Under the pieces are notes generated by a model. The model saw only the letters and a list, made by a program, of their open reading frames with translations, searched no databases and was not told the DNA's origin. This document shows, piece by piece, positions 52,101 through 60,338 of a DNA stretch of 64,000 bases (the first letter of the stretch is position 1; each line of letters begins with the position of its first letter). The position numbers were made by a program, and so were the translations under genes. This DNA comes from Chrysiogenes arsenatis DSM 11915 (lineage in GTDB: Bacteria > Chrysiogenota > Chrysiogenetes > Chrysiogenales > Chrysiogenaceae), in NCBI RefSeq assembly GCF_000469585.1, contig NZ_AWNK01000007.1:1-64000 (forward strand). Direction: 5' to 3'.

Positions 52101-53444
52101 TTACTTCCTTATTCCATAAAGCTTTAATTTTTTATGTAGGTGGACGCGGTCAATACCCATCAGCTCTGCGGCGCGGGTAATGTTTTGATCGCATTGCACC
52201 AGTTTTTCTTCGATAAAACGTTTTTCAAATTGTTCGCGCGCGCGGCGCAAGTCAACTTCATCCGTATTGGATAGCGTGCTCCCTGACTCGGCTTGCAATA
52301 AATCGGTGGGAATATCGGCCACGCCAATCACCACGTTGGGCGACATGATGGTCATCCGTTCGATGACGTTTTTCAGTTGCCGCACATTGCCCGGCCACGC
52401 GGCGCTCATCAATAACGCCATCGCATCGGCGCTCATTGTGCGCGGGGCAATACCCTCTTCAGCGCATACTTGTGCCAGAAAATGTTCCGCCAAGAGGGGG
52501 ATATCTGACGTGCGTTGCCGCAGGGGTGGAACGTCTATCGGAATAACACTCAGGCGGTAAAAAAGGTCTTGGCGAAAGTCGCCTTGCTCAACCAAATCCA
52601 TGAGTCTTTTATTTGACGCAGCGATGATGCGCACATCGACCGGAATCACCGCCAGCGCACCAACACGGGTAATGGCTCGCTCTTCCAGCACACGCAAGAG
52701 TTTGGCTTGCATATTAAGCGACATATCGCCTACTTCATCCAGAAAAAGCGTCCCACCATGCGCGTGTTCGAATTTCCCGGTTTTGAGTTGGTGTGCGCCG
52801 GTAAAGGCTCCTTTTTCATGGCCGAACAGTTCGCTTTCAATGAGTTCTTCGGGAATGGCGGCGCAGTTAATCGCGATAAAGGGGTGTTCCGCACGTTTGC
52901 TGCGCAGGTGGATTTGTCGCGCAATCAATTCTTTGCCAGTGCCATTTTCACCCTGAATCAGCACACGCCCGTTGGATGGCGCGACGCGGGCTATGGTATC
53001 GTCGAGTTGGCGGATGGCGGCAGAGGAGCCAATAATTGGTGGGCACACGATGGCTGGTTTGACCAGCGAGCGCGAAACCTGCGCAATATCGAGAAAGTTG
53101 CGGATAACGAGGAGGATTTTCTCCATCGTAAAGGGCTTTTCGATAAAGTCATAGGCACCGTCGCGCGTCGCTTTGACGGCAGTGTTAATGGTGCCGTGAC
53201 CGCTCATCATGATCACGCCAACGGCGGGATTCAGCTGTTTGAGTTTTTTGAGGGTAGTGATGCCGTCAATACCGCCAAGCCAGACGTCAAGCAGGATCAC
53301 ATCGGGGCGAAATTGGTGGAAAATCTCGAGCGCCGCTTCGCCACTTTGCACCGCTTGGGCGGTATACCCTTCGTCCTGCACGATATCGGTGAGGATTTCG
53401 CAGATCGATGGTTCGTCGTCAACAATCAGAATGCGGGCACTCAT
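52101..53444 (-). CDS. Sigma54-dependent response regulator, NtrC/NtrX type
   Basis: A 447-residue activator: receiver with phospho-acceptor Asp53 (VILLDVWLGG), AAA+ domain with Walker A GENGTGKE (165-172), the sigma54 contact loop GAFTGA at 212-217, Walker B GGTLFLDEVGD, and a Fis-type helix-turn-helix at the C terminus (NITRAAELMGIDRVHLHKKLKLYG). The overall style resembles NtrX. No kinase lies in the operon, which is ruvA-regulator-lolC. Target genes are unknown. It shares an ATGA overlap with ruvA. Confidence 0.92.
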   Translation of the reverse strand: MSARILIVDDEPSICEILTDIVQDEGYTAQAVQSGEAALEIFHQFRPDVILLDVWLGGIDGITTLKKLKQLNPAVGVIMMSGHGTINTAVKATRDGAYDFIEKPFTMEKILLVIRNFLDIAQVSRSLVKPAIVCPPIIGSSAAIRQLDDTIARVAPSNGRVLIQGENGTGKELIARQIHLRSKRAEHPFIAINCAAIPEELIESELFGHEKGAFTGAHQLKTGKFEHAHGGTLFLDEVGDMSLNMQAKLLRVLEERAITRVGALAVIPVDVRIIAASNKRLMDLVEQGDFRQDLFYRLSVIPIDVPPLRQRTSDIPLLAEHFLAQVCAEEGIAPRTMSADAMALLMSAAWPGNVRQLKNVIERMTIMSPNVVIGVADIPTDLLQAESGSTLSNTDEVDLRRAREQFEKRFIEEKLVQCDQNITRAAELMGIDRVHLHKKLKLYGIRK

Positions 53445-54061
53445 GGCGTTCCACCCAACCCTTGGAGTGCCAAGCGGATGATGGCGGCGCTTTCGGTGGC
53501 TCCCTGCGCGAGGGCGTTCTGGGCACGATTTTCGGCGTCATTGGGTTTTAGTCCCAGCGCGACCAGTGCCGCAATGGCGTCGGTCAATTCGCTGGTGTAG
53601 ACGGGGCGAGGTGAACGGGGTTGGCCATCGCTGTTTCCTATCGTGGCAGCGGGTGACAGGGGCGGCAACGAGCCTTTGAGTTCGACAATGATTTTTTCTG
53701 CCATTTTACGCCCGACGCCCGGCACGCGCTGGACGGTGGCGATGTCGCCGTGAATGATGGCGTGATGCAAGGCCGCAGGAGATAAGGTTGAAAGCGCCGC
53801 TAGCGCGGTGCGCGCGCCGACGCCCGATACTTTAATGAGGTGCAGGAACATCTCTTTTTGTGTGGCGTTCTGAAAGGCGTACAGGGTAATAGCATCTTCT
53901 TTGACGGCGGTGTAGATGTAAAACGCCACTTCGTCGCCAGCACGGGTTGTCAGCGCAGTATCGGTGGTAACGAAGACTTCATAGCCAACACCGCCAGAGG
54001 TCATGACGACGCCACGTTCACCATACGGATGGCTCCATATCCCCTGTAAAAAAGCGATCAT
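53441..54061 (-). CDS. ruvA: Holliday junction helicase subunit RuvA
   Basis: A 206-residue RuvA: N-terminal OB fold (MIAFLQGIWSHPYGERGVVMTSGGVGYEV), two helix-hairpin-helix motifs (KVSGVGARTALAAL and RVPGVGRKMAEKIIVELK) and a C-terminal domain III for RuvB contact (ELTDAIAALVALGLKPNDAENR). It grips four-way junctions for RuvB-driven branch migration. ruvB is not in the window. ATGA overlaps with ruvC and the regulator. Confidence 0.95.
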   Translation of the reverse strand: MIAFLQGIWSHPYGERGVVMTSGGVGYEVFVTTDTALTTRAGDEVAFYIYTAVKEDAITLYAFQNATQKEMFLHLIKVSGVGARTALAALSTLSPAALHHAIIHGDIATVQRVPGVGRKMAEKIIVELKGSLPPLSPAATIGNSDGQPRSPRPVYTSELTDAIAALVALGLKPNDAENRAQNALAQGATESAAIIRLALQGLGGTP

Positions 54062-54549
54062 CTGGCAATCCGTTGTTGTGTCTGGAGGATTTGCGAAAGG
54101 GCGATGGCTCCAGCTAGCGCATCCGCGGCGTCTGCCGAGGTTGGAGGATTGGAGAGGCCAAGCAGCATAGTCACCATCTTTCCCACCTGTTCTTTGGGAG
54201 CTTTCCCATATCCGGTCACGCTTTGTTTGATTTGTAAAGCGGAAAGTTCCACGACTTCAACTCCCTCTTGCAGGCAGGTGAGGATCAGTACGCCACGGGC
54301 GTGCCCAAGCTTGAGTGCCGACTGTGGATTTTGCGAGAGAAACAGGTTTTCGATGCAAGCACTCTGCGGTTGGTATTCCCTGATCACAGCTTGCAGGCCT
54401 TTATTCAACACGTGAAGTCTTTGCGGAAAAGTGTCCTTGTCGTTGGTGCGAATGGCACCATGGGCGATGTGGCGCAGGTGATTCCCCTGCAGGCGAATCA
54501 CCCCGTAGCCAGTTGCGCGCGAGCCTGGATCAATGCCGAGCAGTATCAC
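54058..54549 (-). CDS. ruvC: Holliday junction resolvase RuvC
   Basis: A 163-residue endonuclease. The acidic catalytic residues are visible: Asp in LLGIDPGSRATGYG, Glu in CIENLFL, and the C-terminal Asp pair in SADAADALAGAIA. It cuts junctions positioned by RuvA. It overlaps yebC and ruvA by four bases, the usual yebC-ruvC-ruvA order. Confidence 0.95.
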   Translation of the reverse strand: MILLGIDPGSRATGYGVIRLQGNHLRHIAHGAIRTNDKDTFPQRLHVLNKGLQAVIREYQPQSACIENLFLSQNPQSALKLGHARGVLILTCLQEGVEVVELSALQIKQSVTGYGKAPKEQVGKMVTMLLGLSNPPTSADAADALAGAIALSQILQTQQRIAR

Positions 54550-55298
54550 CCGCTGATTTTTTCCATGATATCCGAGGAGATATCAAAATTCATGTAGACA
54601 TCTTGCACGTCGTCGTTGTCTTCCAGTGCTTCATTCAGGGCGAGTACTTGCTGTGCGACTTTTTCGTCGTCAATAGTTACGGTTGTATCCGGCACATAGG
54701 CGAGTTCTGCACTTTCAAGCGCGATCCCTGCGGCTTCCAGCCCTTCTTTGACCGCCATAAAGTTTTCCAGCGTTGTGGTGACTTCGTACATTTCGTCTTC
54801 ATGTACTACGTCGTCGGCGCCGAGTTCGAGGGCTTGCAGCATGAATTCTTCTTCGTCAATCCCCTCTTCCGGGATGGTGATAACCCCTTTGCGCTTGAAC
54901 ATCCATCCCACGCAACCGCTTTCGCCGAGTGATCCGCCACGTTTGGTAAAGATAAACCGGACGTCACCAACGGTACGGTTGCGATTGTCAGTCAAACACT
55001 GCACTAGTACAGCAATCCCGCCAGGGGCATATCCTTCATAGGTGATCTCTTCGTAATGAGCACCATCTTCGCCACCAATACCACGCTTAATGGCACGTGA
55101 AACGTTATCGTTCGGCATGTTGACCGACTTGGCTTTGGCCAGGGCAAGGCGCAAACGAGGGTTAAAGTTTGGGTCAGCGCCACCATCACGGGCAGCGATA
55201 GAGATTTCTTTTGCAACTTTTGTAAAGGCTTTGCCGCGCCGTGCATCCTGCGCCCCTTTGCGGTGCTTGATGTTGGCCCATTTCGAATGACCTGCCAT
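54546..55298 (-). CDS. yebC: YebC/PmpR-family protein
   Basis: A 250-residue conserved protein beginning MAGHSKWANIKHRKGAQDARRGK, the universal YebC start. GIGGEDGAHYEEITYEGYAPGGIAVLVQCLTDNRNRT is also conserved. Family members have been described as transcription regulators and as ribosome-associated factors easing proline-rich stalls. It starts the operon that includes ruvC and ruvA; ribosome site CGGAGGAAC. Confidence 0.93.
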   Translation of the reverse strand: MAGHSKWANIKHRKGAQDARRGKAFTKVAKEISIAARDGGADPNFNPRLRLALAKAKSVNMPNDNVSRAIKRGIGGEDGAHYEEITYEGYAPGGIAVLVQCLTDNRNRTVGDVRFIFTKRGGSLGESGCVGWMFKRKGVITIPEEGIDEEEFMLQALELGADDVVHEDEMYEVTTTLENFMAVKEGLEAAGIALESAELAYVPDTTVTIDDEKVAQQVLALNEALEDNDDVQDVYMNFDISSDIMEKISG

Positions 55299-55362
55299 AA
55301 CTCAGTGTTCCTCCGGAGAAAATATCATCGTCGTTATCATACTGTTGAAGTTCGTGCCGTGT

Positions 55363-55731
55363 TTAGCGTGAAGTTTTTACCTTGATTTCCTTCACTTGGC
55401 TGGCAGGAATAGTGTAACTGCCAAAACCGGTTTTGCCACTAAAGTTCCCTTTTGCAAGCCCCATTTCAATTGTTGTACCATACGTGTTTACCACGAGATG
55501 CCCATCATGCACGATAAGCGTATCGACTTTGTTCAGCTCGACTCTAACATCACCTGAACCGAGTTTTCCGGTTACAAATGGTGCATAGTCGTACGTCAAC
55601 CCTTCGACGGTTACGGTGGTGCCGTTGATATCGGTGATCGTGGCATTTGGTCCCGCGATGTCTGGCCCCATACCTGTCAGAAGCAGTACGGCAGTAGTAA
55701 GGCTAAGTAGTGCAATCCAGAATCTTTTCAT
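55363..55731 (-). CDS. Small exported protein of unknown function
   Basis: A 122-residue protein with a signal peptide (about 1-25, LTTAVLLLTGMGPDIAG) and a single beta-rich domain (NATITDINGTTVTVEGLTYDY, VRVELNKVDTLIVHDG, VKEIKVKTSR). No cysteines. It overlaps the hemD stop (ATGA), so it is co-translated. I recognise no family; the fold may be a small beta barrel. It is the last gene of the unit. Confidence 0.7.
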   Translation of the reverse strand: MKRFWIALLSLTTAVLLLTGMGPDIAGPNATITDINGTTVTVEGLTYDYAPFVTGKLGSGDVRVELNKVDTLIVHDGHLVVNTYGTTIEMGLAKGNFSGKTGFGSYTIPASQVKEIKVKTSR

Positions 55732-56675
55732 GGTCTACCTCCACAAGATGGAATAACTGAGAGTAATCCGTCGACATTATAAGGACTGGCCTGCGCCGTA
55801 ACGGTGTATCCACAGACGGCAACACTGTGCGAAGTTGGCGGCCCGATGGTGACAAGTGGCGGCAAGTGGTCGGTGGGGAAATGTCGCAACTGACCGAGCA
55901 GTGACGTCGCTGCATAGCTTGAAGTAAATACCATACAACACGGGTGGCTGTCCAGAATCGCTCTGAGGAACTTTATTGGATGAATGATGGTGTGACTGTC
56001 GTGTGTGGTGATAGTGTCTACGACAAAGCCTGCCTCGGTGAGCAGTGTTTGCAGGACGGGTCGCCCTTTGGCAGCTTGGGCGAGGAGCAGTCGGCCACGT
56101 GCTGGGAAGTCACGGATAATGTCGCTGGCAAAGGCTTCCGCTTCAGCCGTTTGGCCGGTGTACGCAACGGGAAAACCGGCATTGCGACACGCCGCCGCGG
56201 TTGATTCGCCAATAGCAAAGGCCGAAGGTTTGGGCGTGTTGGCGGGAAAGGCCTGCGCCAGATAGCGTACCCCTTCGCGCGAGGTAAAGAGTACGCCTTG
56301 GTAGCTCTCCCACGCAAGTGCGCTCAGTGTGGTAGGTGATATGCAACCGAGGGTTTCCGTTGCCGGTAGCACCGCGACGCGGTAGTGATGCTGGAGGAGC
56401 CGCTGCGTAAAGCTCCACGATTGGCTGACTGGTCGCGTATTTACCACCAATGGCCATGCTTGATCGCCAAGGTATGACTCCGCATTGGCGAGGGTCAGGG
56501 TAATGGCTCCATCGGCACGCCACTCCACGTCATTAAATGTGGCATGGAGCGTTTTGAAAACAAGATAGCTCCCCCAGTCGTGAAAGGCGATATTATGTGG
56601 AAAATGGTGGGCGACAGCGGCAGGAAGCACTCCATCGCACCAGCCAAGATCGATGGCAAGTGTCATTGGTGACAT
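55728..56675 (-). CDS. hemD: Uroporphyrinogen-III synthase (HemD) with N-terminal extension
   Basis: A 315-residue protein. Residues of about 75-310 have the two-lobed HemD pattern: VLFTSREGVRYLAQAF, FAIGESTAAACRNAGF, ARGRLLLAQAAKGRPVL, CCMVFTSSYAATSLLGQL and TIGPPTSHSVAVCGYTVTAQA. HemD closes the tetrapyrrole ring for heme and siroheme. The first 75 residues do not belong to the usual domain and are unrecognised. Heme supply fits the neighbouring c-type cytochrome nrfA and heme kinase. The start ATG (56675) has only a weak ribosome site; an ATG at 56666 is an alternative. Confidence 0.8.
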   Translation of the reverse strand: MSPMTLAIDLGWCDGVLPAAVAHHFPHNIAFHDWGSYLVFKTLHATFNDVEWRADGAITLTLANAESYLGDQAWPLVVNTRPVSQSWSFTQRLLQHHYRVAVLPATETLGCISPTTLSALAWESYQGVLFTSREGVRYLAQAFPANTPKPSAFAIGESTAAACRNAGFPVAYTGQTAEAEAFASDIIRDFPARGRLLLAQAAKGRPVLQTLLTEAGFVVDTITTHDSHTIIHPIKFLRAILDSHPCCMVFTSSYAATSLLGQLRHFPTDHLPPLVTIGPPTSHSVAVCGYTVTAQASPYNVDGLLSVIPSCGGRP

Positions 56676-56681
56676 GCGCTA

Positions 56682-57905
56682 TCAAGTCCGGTAGTCGGCG
56701 TTGACTTTAACATATTCGTATCCCAGATCGGAGCACCAGTAATTGCCGATACCGTCGCCAAGGTTGAGGTCAAAGCGGATAGTAAATTCCTCTTTTTGAA
56801 GCACTTCCGCTGCACGCTGTTCGGTGTCACCACTCAGTGCAACGCCTTGGCGGACGATTTGCACCTGATCAAAAAAGAGATCAAAGGAGTTTTGATCGAT
56901 TTGCGCGCCGGAATAGCCCACAGCGGCAGCAATTCTTCCCCAATTCGGGTCACAACCAAAAAAAGCAGTTTTGCAAAGGTTTGAGTTGGCAATAGATTTT
57001 GCGGCGATTTGTGCATCGTCGTCATTCACAGCGCCTTGCACGATAATATTGACCACTTTGGTAGAGCCTTCACCATCGCGCACAATGTCTTTGCCGAGCT
57101 TGACGAGCAAGGCGGTGAGCGCTTCGGTGAATATTGTATACTCCGGAGTGCCAATGTCGATGGTTGGTGCTCCGGAAAGCCCATTTGCCATCAGGGTTAC
57201 GGTATCGTTGGTGGACATGTCGCCATCAACCAGAATGCGGTTAAAGGAGCGGTGAACTGCTGTTTGTAGCGCGCTTTGGGCAGCGGCTTTGGTCAGCGCC
57301 GCATCGCTTTGCACAAAGCAAAGCATTGTCGCCATATTGGGGCAAATCATCCCCGCTCCCTTGCAAACGGCATTGATGATCACTTCTTTGTTGCCGACTT
57401 GGAGAGAGGTCGCGCCGTGTTTTTCAAAGAGGTCGGTGGTGCGTATGGCCTGTGCAACGACTAGGGGGTCGTATGGCGCGATTTTACTCGCTCCCATAGT
57501 GTGAATCGCGGGCACCATGCGATCCATCGGCAGTGGCAGGCCAATGACACCGGTGCTGGCAACAAGGACATCCAGTTCATTGATTTGAAGCGCTTCCGAT
57601 GCGATGCGCCGCATCATCCGCGCATCCTGCAACCCTTGTGATCCCGTTGCGGCATTCGCGTTGCCGCTATTCACAACAATGGCTTGCGCGCGCCCATCGC
57701 TCAGGGATTCGCGGCATACGGTGATTGGTGCGGCAAATACTTTATTGGTGGTGTAGACCGCCGCTCCGGTAGCGGGAACTTTTGAAAAAATCAGTGCCAT
57801 ATCGTCGCGCGTGGTATTGTTCGGTTTGACTGATGCGCATGTGGTGGCTGAGAAAAATCCTTTGGGAAGCAAGGTTCCGGCTGAGACAATGTTACATTGA
57901 TTCAT
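56682..57905 (-). CDS. argJ: Bifunctional ornithine acetyltransferase / N-acetylglutamate synthase
   Basis: A 407-residue arginine-biosynthesis enzyme that recycles the acetyl group. The self-cleavage site KGAGMICPNMATML places the nucleophile Thr193 at the start of the beta chain. Other family segments are VVNSGNANAATG, STGVIGLPLPMD, and the C-terminal YVKVNADYRT. Ribosome site AAGGAGAAG at the ATG. It sits between the J-domain gene (15-base gap) and hemD (six-base gap). Confidence 0.95.
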   Translation of the reverse strand: MNQCNIVSAGTLLPKGFFSATTCASVKPNNTTRDDMALIFSKVPATGAAVYTTNKVFAAPITVCRESLSDGRAQAIVVNSGNANAATGSQGLQDARMMRRIASEALQINELDVLVASTGVIGLPLPMDRMVPAIHTMGASKIAPYDPLVVAQAIRTTDLFEKHGATSLQVGNKEVIINAVCKGAGMICPNMATMLCFVQSDAALTKAAAQSALQTAVHRSFNRILVDGDMSTNDTVTLMANGLSGAPTIDIGTPEYTIFTEALTALLVKLGKDIVRDGEGSTKVVNIIVQGAVNDDDAQIAAKSIANSNLCKTAFFGCDPNWGRIAAAVGYSGAQIDQNSFDLFFDQVQIVRQGVALSGDTEQRAAEVLQKEEFTIRFDLNLGDGIGNYWCSDLGYEYVKVNADYRT

Positions 57906-57920
57906 GTGAGTCTTCTCCTT

Positions 57921-58250
57921 TTACGGTTGCCGTTCGGTGGCATCATCACGATAATTCCACACGCCATCTTGGTGAAATTGATTCATAAAACGATGGTACG
58001 GATTCTGACGCAAAAACTCGTCGCGATCCACCTGAAAATGGTAGTGCTGCATATAGTGTTCCAATAACGCGTGAGCTGCATTTACTTTCACCATCATTTC
58101 GTCAGATCCACCATTGTCGGGGTGATGAAGTTTGCTGAGGCGATGGTAGGCGCGGCGAACGTGGTCGCGGGTAAACCGCGCTGTCAGTCCAAAGATCTCT
58201 AGGGCTTGCTCCAGCGCGGGGTAACTGGTGTCGATATCGGTGGCACTCAC
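57921..58250 (-). CDS. Small J-domain (DnaJ-like) protein
   Basis: A 109-residue protein consisting essentially of a J domain (about 10-75; ALEIFGLTARFTRDHVRRAYHRLSKLHHPDNGGSDEMMVKVNAAHALLEHY) with the HPD motif intact, plus a tail rich in aromatic and charged residues. It should stimulate an Hsp70 partner. The start is a GTG at 58250 that overlaps the kinase stop codon (GTGA) with AAGGA eight bases ahead; a longer ATG/GTG frame inside the kinase is rejected. Tight coupling to the sensor kinase is unusual. Confidence 0.8.
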   Translation of the reverse strand: MSATDIDTSYPALEQALEIFGLTARFTRDHVRRAYHRLSKLHHPDNGGSDEMMVKVNAAHALLEHYMQHYHFQVDRDEFLRQNPYHRFMNQFHQDGVWNYRDDATERQP

Positions 58251-60148
58251 AGTGCATTTCCTTGTATGAGTTCGATGATAAATTCCACTCGGTTGTTGTG
58301 GTTGCGTACCCACAATTTTCCACCCATGTGCTTTTCTATAATGGTACGCGACATGTAAAGGCCAATTCCAGTGCCATTTTCGCTCCCTTTGGTGGAGTAA
58401 AAATTATCAAATATCTTTTCGTGTAAGTGGGGTGGAATCGCCGCACCGTCGTTGCTGATGATGATCTTCCAATGGTTTTCATGCTCTTCGCATGTGATTT
58501 CGATGATGCCGATCAGGTCTGCTTGTTGGTTATGGCGCGCTTCAATAATGGCATCCTTCGCATTTGTTAAAATGTTGATTACTACCTGCTTGAGTTCGTT
58601 GGGGTAGCCGTAGGTTCGTTTGGGTTTGCCGTCTGGGCTGAAGCGGAGCTGGATGCCGTGACTTTGTATGTTCGGACGGATAAATGGGATCACATGCATA
58701 ATGGTCTGGTCAAGATCAAAAAGCATTTTTTCCTTGCTGGGGCGCAAGAACATCCGAAAATCGTTGATCGTTTGCGACAGGAAGTTGATCGCAGCCACCC
58801 CTTGTTCCGTTACGGCTTCAACCTCCTGCGCGTTACAAACCCCTTTGCGAGCATTTTTACGTAAATCCTGAAGCATCAGGCTGAGCCCTGTCAGCGGCTG
58901 TCGCCACTGGTGCGCGATATTATTCAGCATTTCACCCATAGCGGCCATTTTGGATTGCTGAATCAACATTTGTTCTTGATAGCGTCTTTCTTCATCGAGC
59001 CGCAGTCGCTCGCGGATGTCACGTGCGGTTGCCATGATAAAGCGCTGATTTTTATATTCGACGATATGAGCATGGATCTCAACGTCGATGCAGGTTTCAT
59101 CGGTACGTTTCAGGCGAGCATTGAGCAGCACCGGCTCGTCGGGGTGTGCAAGCAGATGGTGGAAGGTGGTGCGGAGGGCTTCGCGTGATTCTTTGCAGAC
59201 GAAGCGGGAGAGGTGGAGTTCCAGTAATTCTTCGCGCGGAAGTTGGAGGAGTTGGCACAGGGAACGGTTGACTTCGCGCAGTCGACATCCTGTGCAATCC
59301 TCATCGGGTTCCACGACAAAGATGGGGTCAGTGGCATTGTCGAACAGACTCAGGTATTTGGTGCGTGACTCTTGAAACAGGGATTCGGTAATGTGATAAC
59401 GGTCGTTGACTCGGCGCAGGAAGGGGAAGCTCGCACTCAGTAAGAGGATGATCATAATGAGAATCACGCCGCTGCCAGAAATGATCAGCAGCAGGTGTGA
59501 GGTGCGCATTTTGTCGATTACGTCGTCGACCGGGATGGTAATGCTGAGTGCACCGCGAATGTCGCCAACTTCATATTCAGTGTGGCAGCGCATACATTCG
59601 GCTTCGACTGGCAGAGGGGCGATGTAGCGATACGAGGTCTGCGCCATTGGCGGTTGACGTAGAGTGGCACGTTTGGTGTCGCGCTCAAAGTGGATAAACT
59701 CCTTCAGCCCTGTGCGGAACGCTTCCAGTGCTTCGCGCTCAATAGAGTCCGGTGTGTTGCCAGGATTGAGCGGACTTAGGCTGGTCATGTGAAATTGGAA
59801 AATTCCTTTTAAGGCCGCAAGCTCAGAGACTTCTGCCGTGACTAATGCTGGATTACGCATAACGTAACGGACACCGTTTCCTGAAGTGAGAGTAGCGTCT
59901 AGGCCATGAATATGTTCCAAAAACGGGTTGCTTTCGACTCCTGGCCGCTCGCGGACAAATACACCACCGTGTTTGGCTACCCATTGGCGAACAAGCACTA
60001 TTTCATTGAAGAACGCCCGTCCGCGTTCGCGGAGCTGCTCTTCTAATACGCCATTGATGTGCAGAGAAAATGCGGTAAAAACACCGAAGAGCACCAGTGT
60101 GACGAGAAAAAAAACAATCAGGAGATAGCGTCGAATAGTCTCTGTCAA
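58247..60148 (-). CDS. Membrane sensor histidine kinase with periplasmic c-type-heme (DUF3365/Tll0287-like) domain
   Basis: A 633-residue kinase. Transmembrane helices at about 8-29 and 219-240 bracket a periplasmic domain with CMRCH at 185-189, a covalent heme c site in the DUF3365/Tll0287-like setting. A PAS domain follows (about 264-379), then a short HisKA with His413 in NNIAHQWRQPL and a HATPase domain (NILTNAKDAI, GTGIGLYMSRTI). The heme suggests sensing of redox state, NO or nitrite. The TTG start at 60148 follows AGGTGA; the frame is open farther back to a TTG at 60226. It lies downstream of nrfA and overlaps the J-domain gene. Confidence 0.88.
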   Translation of the reverse strand: MTETIRRYLLIVFFLVTLVLFGVFTAFSLHINGVLEEQLRERGRAFFNEIVLVRQWVAKHGGVFVRERPGVESNPFLEHIHGLDATLTSGNGVRYVMRNPALVTAEVSELAALKGIFQFHMTSLSPLNPGNTPDSIEREALEAFRTGLKEFIHFERDTKRATLRQPPMAQTSYRYIAPLPVEAECMRCHTEYEVGDIRGALSITIPVDDVIDKMRTSHLLLIISGSGVILIMIILLLSASFPFLRRVNDRYHITESLFQESRTKYLSLFDNATDPIFVVEPDEDCTGCRLREVNRSLCQLLQLPREELLELHLSRFVCKESREALRTTFHHLLAHPDEPVLLNARLKRTDETCIDVEIHAHIVEYKNQRFIMATARDIRERLRLDEERRYQEQMLIQQSKMAAMGEMLNNIAHQWRQPLTGLSLMLQDLRKNARKGVCNAQEVEAVTEQGVAAINFLSQTINDFRMFLRPSKEKMLFDLDQTIMHVIPFIRPNIQSHGIQLRFSPDGKPKRTYGYPNELKQVVINILTNAKDAIIEARHNQQADLIGIIEITCEEHENHWKIIISNDGAAIPPHLHEKIFDNFYSTKGSENGTGIGLYMSRTIIEKHMGGKLWVRNHNNRVEFIIELIQGNAL

Positions 60149-60237
60149 AGCATCACCTATTTGAGCAGTCTGCGGAAAGCACGGGCACCGGAATGAACCG
60201 CTTTTGGGTGCACGCTCTTTTCTCAAAGCCAGTGCGC

Positions 60238-60258
60238 ATTCTACTGTGAATTGTCACA
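60238..60258 (-). promoter_or_regulatory. CRP/FNR-type palindrome and -10 upstream of the heme kinase
   Basis: TGTGA-ATTG-TCACA (60245-60258 on the plus strand) is a perfect 5+5 inverted repeat with a four-base spacer, the spacing of FNR-family boxes. TAGAAT on the minus strand (60243-60238) is a plausible -10 just downstream of it. Confidence 0.4.
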
Positions 60259-60277
60259 ACTACAACAATTTTTTCAT

Positions 60278-60310
60278 AAAAAAAGGGAGTGGCCAGGACT
60301 GGCCACTCCC
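60278..60310 (-). terminator. Rho-independent terminator of nrfA
   Basis: GGGAGTGGCCA-GTCC-TGGCCACTCCC is a perfect stem on the minus strand, followed by seven Ts, 29 bases after the nrfA stop. Confidence 0.93.
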
Positions 60311-60338
60311 AAAGAGAGGTATTGAACGAGACAGAAGC

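Noticed and set aside
55363-55731. Lipoprotein call for the small exported protein
   Set aside because: The signal peptide has no cysteine, and the mature protein lacks any lipobox.
60149-60226. Extended N terminus (from TTG 60226) for the heme kinase
   Set aside because: The added 26 residues contain no signal or domain and lack a ribosome site; TTG at 60148 sits behind AGGTGA just before the first membrane helix. It remains possible but less likely.
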